From positions 1 through 5,054 of the forward strand of contig CALKUW010000091.1 in NCBI GenBank assembly GCA_937996585.1: a stretch of 5,054 bases of DNA, read 5' to 3'. The position numbers and the translations under genes were made by a program. The DNA is from an uncultured Flavobacteriales bacterium (lineage in GTDB: Bacteria > Bacteroidota > Bacteroidia > Flavobacteriales_D > Sanyastnellaceae). The notes below the pieces were generated by a model. The model saw only the letters and a list, made by a program, of their open reading frames with translations. It was not told the origin of the DNA and did not search any database. Positions within the stretch are counted from its first letter, which is position 1; every line of letters begins with the position of its first letter. Below, piece after piece: positions 1 through 5,054 of the stretch.

Positions 1-2
1 TG

Positions 3-38
3 GCCAACAAGAACAAGCTGGCGGCCGGACAGGCCTGA
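3..38 (+). CDS. possible C-terminal end of an unidentified plus-strand gene (partial)
   Basis: Reading from base 3 gives ANKNKLAAGQA followed by a TGA stop at 36-38. The codons mostly end in G or C, as in the neighbouring genes, and a Lys/Ala-rich tail is a plausible protein C-terminus. If real, this gene converges on lepA and its stop lies only 9 bp from the lepA stop. Eleven residues are too few to identify a family. The competing reading is a minus-strand gene starting at the ATG at 43-41, 4 nt after the lepA stop (MAQACPAASLFLLA...), which would be co-transcribed with lepA. The window edge prevents a decision; I slightly prefer the plus-strand tail. Confidence 0.35.
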   Translation, partial: ANKNKLAAGQA

Positions 39-47
39 GCCATGTGA

Positions 48-1835
<1,788 letters not shown>

Positions 1836-1844
1836 GGGCAACCG

Positions 1845-1852
1845 CAAAAGTA
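1845..1852 (-). promoter_or_regulatory. possible Bacteroidota -7 promoter element for lepA
   Basis: On the minus strand this reads TACTTTTG, an exact match to the Bacteroidota sigma-A -7 consensus TAnnTTTG. It lies 9 nt upstream of the lepA ATG, so transcription would start only about 5 nt before the start codon, giving an almost leaderless mRNA. I find no TTG -33 element at the usual 19-21 bp spacing, so this could be a chance match. Confidence 0.25.
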
Positions 1853-1952
1853 CGCCCAACAGCTGCCGTGCGGTGCGCCTCACAGGCCCCCATTCACACC
1901 CTTTGTTGCATGCGGTCGTACCACCGCGCAACCCCGGTGCGGAAATTCCCGC

Positions 1953-1981
1953 TTATTAAGGGGGCGGCATGCGGTATATTG
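1953..1981 (+). promoter_or_regulatory. weak candidate promoter for the NIDO-domain surface protein gene
   Basis: TTA at 1953-1955, a 19-bp spacer, then TATATTG at 1975-1981. This approximates the Bacteroidota pattern TTG-N19-21-TAnnTTTG, with the -33 box off by one base and the -7 box one T short. The start site would be near 1985, giving a leader of about 20 nt. The leader (GAGAACCAACACCC before the ATG) has no strong Shine-Dalgarno sequence, which fits the phylum. Confidence 0.3.
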
Positions 1982-1988
1982 CGCCCCC
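1960..1988. repeat. 7-bp perfect inverted repeat around the candidate -7 element
   Basis: GGGGGCG at 1960-1966 is perfectly complementary to CGCCCCC at 1982-1988, with a 15-nt centre that contains the TATATTG element. It could be an operator or an mRNA/DNA hairpin. The arms are pure GC in a GC-rich region, so chance is a serious alternative. It is not a terminator: no T-run follows on either strand, and it lies upstream of a start codon. Confidence 0.35.
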
Positions 1989-2004
1989 GCGAGAACCAAC
2001 ACCC

Positions 2005-2061
2005 ATGAGAGTCAACCTTGTCTCCCTCCTCCTTCTCAGCCTGTCCGCCACTGTCATGGCC
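2005..2061 (+). other. Sec signal peptide of the surface protein
   Basis: Residues 1-19 show a short n-region with Arg2, a hydrophobic core LVSLLLLSLSATV, and a cleavage site after VMA (A19) before QDA. There is no Cys at +1, so this is a type I signal peptide, not a lipoprotein one. It directs the protein across the inner membrane, a prerequisite for T9SS export. Confidence 0.9.
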
Positions 2062-5054
2062 CAGGATGCCCTTCCCGAAGACATCGCCGCACTGTACAGC
2101 AAATACGGTGGCTTCGAGTACGCCGTCATGATGATGGATCGGGATGAATGGGAAGCGTACCGCAACTGGGAGGGCTACAACCAGCAGGATGTCATCGACG
2201 TGATCGAGCGCCACCAGAGCACACCCGAATACCTCGAGCGCAAGGCCGCCCGGAAGCAGCAGCGCATGTCCCGCGCCGGAGAATGCGATTGCTGGATCGA
2301 ACCGGATGAGTCCTACACTGAAATCACGCCCGACATGCAGCAGTTCACTGCTGGAGCCGGCGTTGATGTGGACTATGCGCACGGGCCGCTTTCCCTGCCC
2401 TTCACGTTCAACCTGTTTGGCATTGAATTCGATGAATTCTACATCAACTCGAAGGGGTTGATTTCCTTCACGGAACCCGTCATTGACTGGACCCCGGAAG
2501 AACTGCCCGATGCCAACTACAATATCATTTCCGGCTACTGGGGAGACGCCGACTACCGCCTCACCGGTGACATCTTCTACCGCATCACGCCCACTGCCGT
2601 CTACGTGAACTGGGTCGATGTCGGTTACTACAACAACCACGACGACCGCACCGTCAGCTACCAGATTGCCTTCGGTGCCGATGGCAACGTCCAGATTGGC
2701 GGAGGAAACAACGTCCAACTCTGCTACCAGAGCATGGAGTGGGCCCACGGCGATGTCGGTGGAGAAGGGGGATGCTGCGGTCCGGATCCCGCCACGGTTG
2801 GCGTCGATGTCGAGAACAACAGTGACAACTTCGTCCAGTTCGGCCGCTTCAACTTTCAGGACGGGTCATACAACGGCCCCTATGGCGGCGGCCCCAATGA
2901 TCAGGATGGATGTTTCTGGTTGAATGGAAAAGACTTCTGTCTCAATGTCTCGGGGGCAGACCCGAACCAAGCCCCCATTCCCACCGAAACGCCGGGAAAT
3001 GGGTGCGATGACACCCTGTATGTCTGCTTGAACGACACGTTGGACCTCAACCTGGGCTTCCTGGCCCCGGAGGATGGACAAACCGTCACCATAGAATTGT
3101 CGGACATCCCCGCGGTGACCAACAACGGCACCTATGAGCAGGACGGGATTACCTACCTCGATGCCTACTTGGCCGGGTCTCCGGACAACGTGGGGGTGTA
3201 CGAATTGGAAATCACCGCCACGGACGATGGGACGCCTGTGGGGGAGACCGTTTTGAGCTACATGGTCGAGGTCATCAACGTGGAGTTGCCCACCCTGACA
3301 GTCGACGGCGACTTCAGCATTTGTTCCGGCCAGGAGACGACCATCACGTGCAACGACGACTTCGACAGTTATGAGTGGTCGCTGGGGTGCACAGGACCCG
3401 AATGCACCTACCCCTTCGGCGGTACGTTCAACGTGACGGCCTCCATTGATGAGGGGTGTTCCGCCTCGGAGGACTTCTTCATCTACCAGAGCTTGTACTT
3501 CCTCCCGGATGTGTGCATCGAGCCCAACCCCATTTGCGGAGACGACACGGCCATCGTGACGGTCTGTGATGAAGACATGGACTCTTTCATCGAATATGAA
3601 TGGGATGGAGACTGGAATGGTGCCGGTGGCGAAATTGTCATTCCACCGGCCCAATTCGGGGATACCGCCATTGGCGCCACACCGGGATCCTACCGCATCC
3701 TGGTGACGAATGATGACGGGTGCCAAGGACAGCGCGTATTCAACATCGAACAGGTCACCCAGGTCATTCCTGAAGTGACCATTCCCCCCGTGTGCGACAG
3801 CCTGTACTCGGTCCAGTTCTCGGGAGGATACACGACGCCGGATGCTGGTCCCCTGTTGGTGTACATGACCTCTTCCGATCCCTTCGGATGGGGGGGAGAC
3901 AACTTCCTCGAGGTCACTGTGACCGATGCCAATGGCAACGAGAGCAGCTATGTCCTCACCTCCTTTGACGTCTTCACGGCGCACACCGACATCGAGGTTT
4001 CTTTGGGTGACCTTGTGGAGATTACCCTTGTCACCGGACCCAACGCTCCGGTGGAAGACCTTGGATTCACCGTCTACAACTGCACCACGACCAACCCACA
4101 ACCGGTCGATGACCTTCCTGCTGGCGGCGGGCTCGTCTACTCCGCCACCGCGGACTGTGAAGTGGACCCGGTTGGAGGATCATGGAGCGTCAGCCAAGGC
4201 ACGGGATTCTTTTCCGACCCCACGGAAGTCAACACCTTCTTCACCCCGACCAACGGTCTCGGCTACTACGAGTTGTGCTTCACCGATGACAACTGCGGAT
4301 ACAGCGCGTGCTACCCGATGGAAACCAGCACCACGCCGTCCGGAACCCTGACCGGCCCGGACGAGCTGTTGCAAGACGATGGGTCCTTCCTCCTCTGTGA
4401 TGGCGAGGCGGCCCCCTTCTCTGTGGACACCACCTTCCAAGGGACCCTGGACCCTGTCGTTTGGCCGCAGGCGAGCAGTTCCACCGGGTTCTTTGCCGAG
4501 TACTCTTTCAATTCTCCGGGGGAATTTGATCTGGTCGTGACCCTGAACAACCAGTGTGGTTCGGTGGATCTCCCATTCTCGATCACGGCCTCCGAACAAG
4601 GAGAACCCAACCTTGGCGAGGACGTCATCGTCTGCGAGGACGGAGAGGAGGTCATCCTGGATGGTGGGCTCGATCCTGGCGATGGCCTCGACGTCCAATG
4701 GTCTTTGAACAACATCAACCTCCCCGGAGAAACCGACTTCACCCTGGTCGCGGTGGAGGCCGGAGACTACTGTCTCGAAGCCACCAACGAGTGCGGTACG
4801 GCGGAAAGCTGTCTGGAGGTGCTCATCTTCGAGCCGGTGCTCAACCCGCTGAACCAATACTCCTTGGGGTGCGATGGGGAAACGGAACTCACGATTGACC
4901 CCAACACCGGCAACGACTGGACTGTGACGTGGCAGGATGGAAGCACGGGCAACACCTTCCCCGCCACCTACGACCCTCACCACAACACATGGGTCAGCGC
5001 CACCTTCGAAGATCCCCTGGGATGCTCCAACACGGAGGACAGCACCTTCGTCTG
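2005..5054 (+). CDS. large secreted surface protein with NIDO domain and Ig/PKD-like modules, 3' end outside window
   Basis: One open frame of at least 1016 codons with no stop; it runs off the right edge. The ATG at 2005 is chosen because a clean signal peptide follows directly. Order of parts: signal peptide 1-19; charged, probably helical segment 20-92 with a basic cluster at 79-90; CDCW at 94-97; a beta-rich lead-in at 129-156 (LPFTF, YINSKGLISF); a NIDO domain core at about 173-300; and then roughly eight Ig/PKD-like modules from about 331 on, many of the Bacteroidota style (C-x-G-x-x-x-x-L ... W ... G-x-Y ... N-x-C-G). Such proteins are usually exported by the T9SS and anchored or released at the cell surface, where they act in adhesion, gliding or matrix formation. 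The decisive C-terminal sorting domain is not in the window, so T9SS dependence is inferred. Asp/Glu are very abundant and Lys/Arg nearly absent after residue 92. Its neighbour lepA is divergent and functionally unrelated. The exact ligand and role are unknown. Confidence 0.95.
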   Translation, partial: MRVNLVSLLLLSLSATVMAQDALPEDIAALYSKYGGFEYAVMMMDRDEWEAYRNWEGYNQQDVIDVIERHQSTPEYLERKAARKQQRMSRAGECDCWIEPDESYTEITPDMQQFTAGAGVDVDYAHGPLSLPFTFNLFGIEFDEFYINSKGLISFTEPVIDWTPEELPDANYNIISGYWGDADYRLTGDIFYRITPTAVYVNWVDVGYYNNHDDRTVSYQIAFGADGNVQIGGGNNVQLCYQSMEWAHGDVGGEGGCCGPDPATVGVDVENNSDNFVQFGRFNFQDGSYNGPYGGGPNDQDGCFWLNGKDFCLNVSGADPNQAPIPTETPGNGCDDTLYVCLNDTLDLNLGFLAPEDGQTVTIELSDIPAVTNNGTYEQDGITYLDAYLAGSPDNVGVYELEITATDDGTPVGETVLSYMVEVINVELPTLTVDGDFSICSGQETTITCNDDFDSYEWSLGCTGPECTYPFGGTFNVTASIDEGCSASEDFFIYQSLYFLPDVCIEPNPICGDDTAIVTVCDEDMDSFIEYEWDGDWNGAGGEIVIPPAQFGDTAIGATPGSYRILVTNDDGCQGQRVFNIEQVTQVIPEVTIPPVCDSLYSVQFSGGYTTPDAGPLLVYMTSSDPFGWGGDNFLEVTVTDANGNESSYVLTSFDVFTAHTDIEVSLGDLVEITLVTGPNAPVEDLGFTVYNCTTTNPQPVDDLPAGGGLVYSATADCEVDPVGGSWSVSQGTGFFSDPTEVNTFFTPTNGLGYYELCFTDDNCGYSACYPMETSTTPSGTLTGPDELLQDDGSFLLCDGEAAPFSVDTTFQGTLDPVVWPQASSSTGFFAEYSFNSPGEFDLVVTLNNQCGSVDLPFSITASEQGEPNLGEDVIVCEDGEEVILDGGLDPGDGLDVQWSLNNINLPGETDFTLVAVEAGDYCLEATNECGTAESCLEVLIFEPVLNPLNQYSLGCDGETELTIDPNTGNDWTVTWQDGSTGNTFPATYDPHHNTWVSATFEDPLGCSNTEDSTFV
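2389..2940 (+). other. NIDO (nidogen-like) domain with beta-rich lead-in
   Basis: Residues 129-312. The lead-in LPFTFNLFGIEFDEFYINSKG is the usual 'smooth fold, visible residue' opening seen before NIDO domains. The core then shows SGYWGDADYR (176-185), G-D-I-F-Y-R (188-193), an aromatic strand YVNWVDVGYYN (200-210), YQIAFGADGNVQI (219-231) and MEWAHGDVGG (244-253). These match the NIDO pattern of a W-D-D/N acidic cluster, 'W..VGYY', a 'V.F.Y..M.W..GDA.GG' strand and a final glycine-rich part. NIDO domains occur in extracellular adhesion proteins. Cysteines 240, 257, 258, 303 and 312 could form disulfides; the adjacent Cys257-Cys258 pair is unusual. The recognition is from motif memory, not a profile search. 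Confidence 0.8.
2995..5054 (+). other. array of Ig/PKD-like extracellular modules
   Basis: Divergent beta-sandwich modules with approximate residue limits: 331-428 (cadherin/Ig-like, ending GVYELEITATDDGTPVGET); 431-495 (FSICSGQETTITC...YEWSLGC); 497-590 (CGDDTAIVTVCDED...YEWDGDWNG...GSYRILVTNDDGCQ); 595-695 (GWNG-like, see separate entry); 705-775; 776-870 (ending LVVTLNNQCGS); 871-942 (LGEDVIVCEDGEEVILDGG...WSLNN...AGDYCLEATNECG, the clearest classical case); and 943 to the edge. The modules are too divergent to count as a DNA repeat. They probably act as a stalk projecting the NIDO head from the cell. Confidence 0.75.
3787..4089 (+). other. degenerate 'DSFGDGWNG'-type module
   Basis: Residues 595-695. 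SSDPFGWGGDNFLEVTVTD (623 onwards) resembles the D-S-F-G-D-G-W-N-G signature followed by an L-x-V-x-V strand, and the later IEVSLGDLVEITLVTG and FTVYNC fit the usual 'v.l..Gd.v.i ... f.l.d..G' continuation. Cys597 and Cys693 bracket the unit and could pair. The module is recurrent in Bacteroidota surface proteins; its function is not established. The match is partial, with the second Asp and the Asn replaced or shifted. Confidence 0.45.

Larger units (their letters stand above)
1836..2004. other. divergent intergenic region between lepA and the NIDO-domain surface protein gene
   Basis: These 169 bp separate the two divergent start codons, so both promoters should lie here. No coding potential is convincing: the frames that run through are extensions or shadows of the flanking genes. 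Contents noted are a TAnnTTTG match beside the lepA start, a weaker TATATTG element before the plus-strand gene, a 7-bp inverted repeat around that element, and a 9-bp direct repeat GCATGCGGT at 1908-1916 and 1967-1975. The central part contains the locally AT-richer stretch GCTTATTAA at 1951-1959. Confidence 0.8.

Noticed and set aside
12..38. Short GGCC...GGCC stem as a terminator for lepA or for the converging gene
   Set aside because: The stem is only 4 bp with a 5-nt loop, and no T-run follows on either strand.
1836..1931. N-terminal extension of LepA by 32 codons from the ATG at 1931
   Set aside because: The extension (MRGGTTACNKGCEWG...) has no LepA similarity; the family starts at the M-x-x-IRNF position, which is the ATG at 1835.
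2428..2442. GAATTCGATGAATTC, two copies of a 6-bp palindrome 3 bp apart
   Set aside because: It lies inside the coding sequence and simply encodes EFDEF; there is no sign of a regulatory site or mobile element boundary.
2866..4101. 411-codon minus-strand open frame, with similar ones at 1894-2748 and 4180-4983
   Set aside because: All three are codon-for-codon antisense to the surface protein frame. They stay open only because that gene rarely uses TTA, CTA or TCA codons; an in-frame TCA closes the frame at 2866-2868. Their translations show no domain, signal peptide or normal composition, while the plus strand has clear domains.
2995..5054. Tandem DNA repeat in the Ig-module region
   Set aside because: The modules resemble each other only at the level of protein pattern; I see no long repeated nucleotide stretch, so they are ancient or independently acquired domains and not a recent tandem repeat.

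Overview
This window looks like a chromosomal piece of a GC-rich member of the Bacteroidota, probably aquatic or marine. Two observations support this. The LepA protein has Bacteroidota-style wording, including a C-terminus ending AVLKLD. The other large gene is a secreted protein built from a nidogen-like (NIDO) domain and a chain of cysteine-containing Ig/PKD-like modules, an architecture typical of Bacteroidota surface proteins exported by the type IX secretion system (T9SS). The phylum call is an inference from remembered family features, not from a search.

Layout. Bases 1-38 may hold the last codons of a plus-strand gene that converges on lepA. Bases 48-1835 (minus strand) encode a complete, intact LepA/EF-4 translational GTPase. 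Bases 1836-2004 are a 169-bp divergent intergenic region; it holds weak Bacteroidota-type promoter candidates and a 7-bp inverted repeat. Bases 2005-5054 (plus strand) are one uninterrupted reading frame that runs off the right edge: at least 1016 residues, starting with a signal peptide. I translated this frame codon by codon and found no stop.

The large protein is the accessory-type element here. In order it has a signal peptide, a short charged probably helical segment ending in a basic cluster, a CxCW motif, a NIDO domain, then about eight Ig/PKD-like modules. One of these resembles a degenerate form of the 'DSFGDGWNG' module of Bacteroidota surface proteins. Charge is extremely skewed: from residue 93 to the window edge I count 155 Asp/Glu and only 8 Lys/Arg, with no Lys or Arg at all from residue 578 to 1016. 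This suggests an extracellular, possibly calcium-binding adhesin or matrix protein. Its C-terminus, where a T9SS sorting signal would lie, is outside the window.

The two main genes are divergently transcribed and have no evident functional link: one is a housekeeping translation factor, the other a cell-surface protein. I see no RNA gene, mobile element, CRISPR array or convincing terminator.
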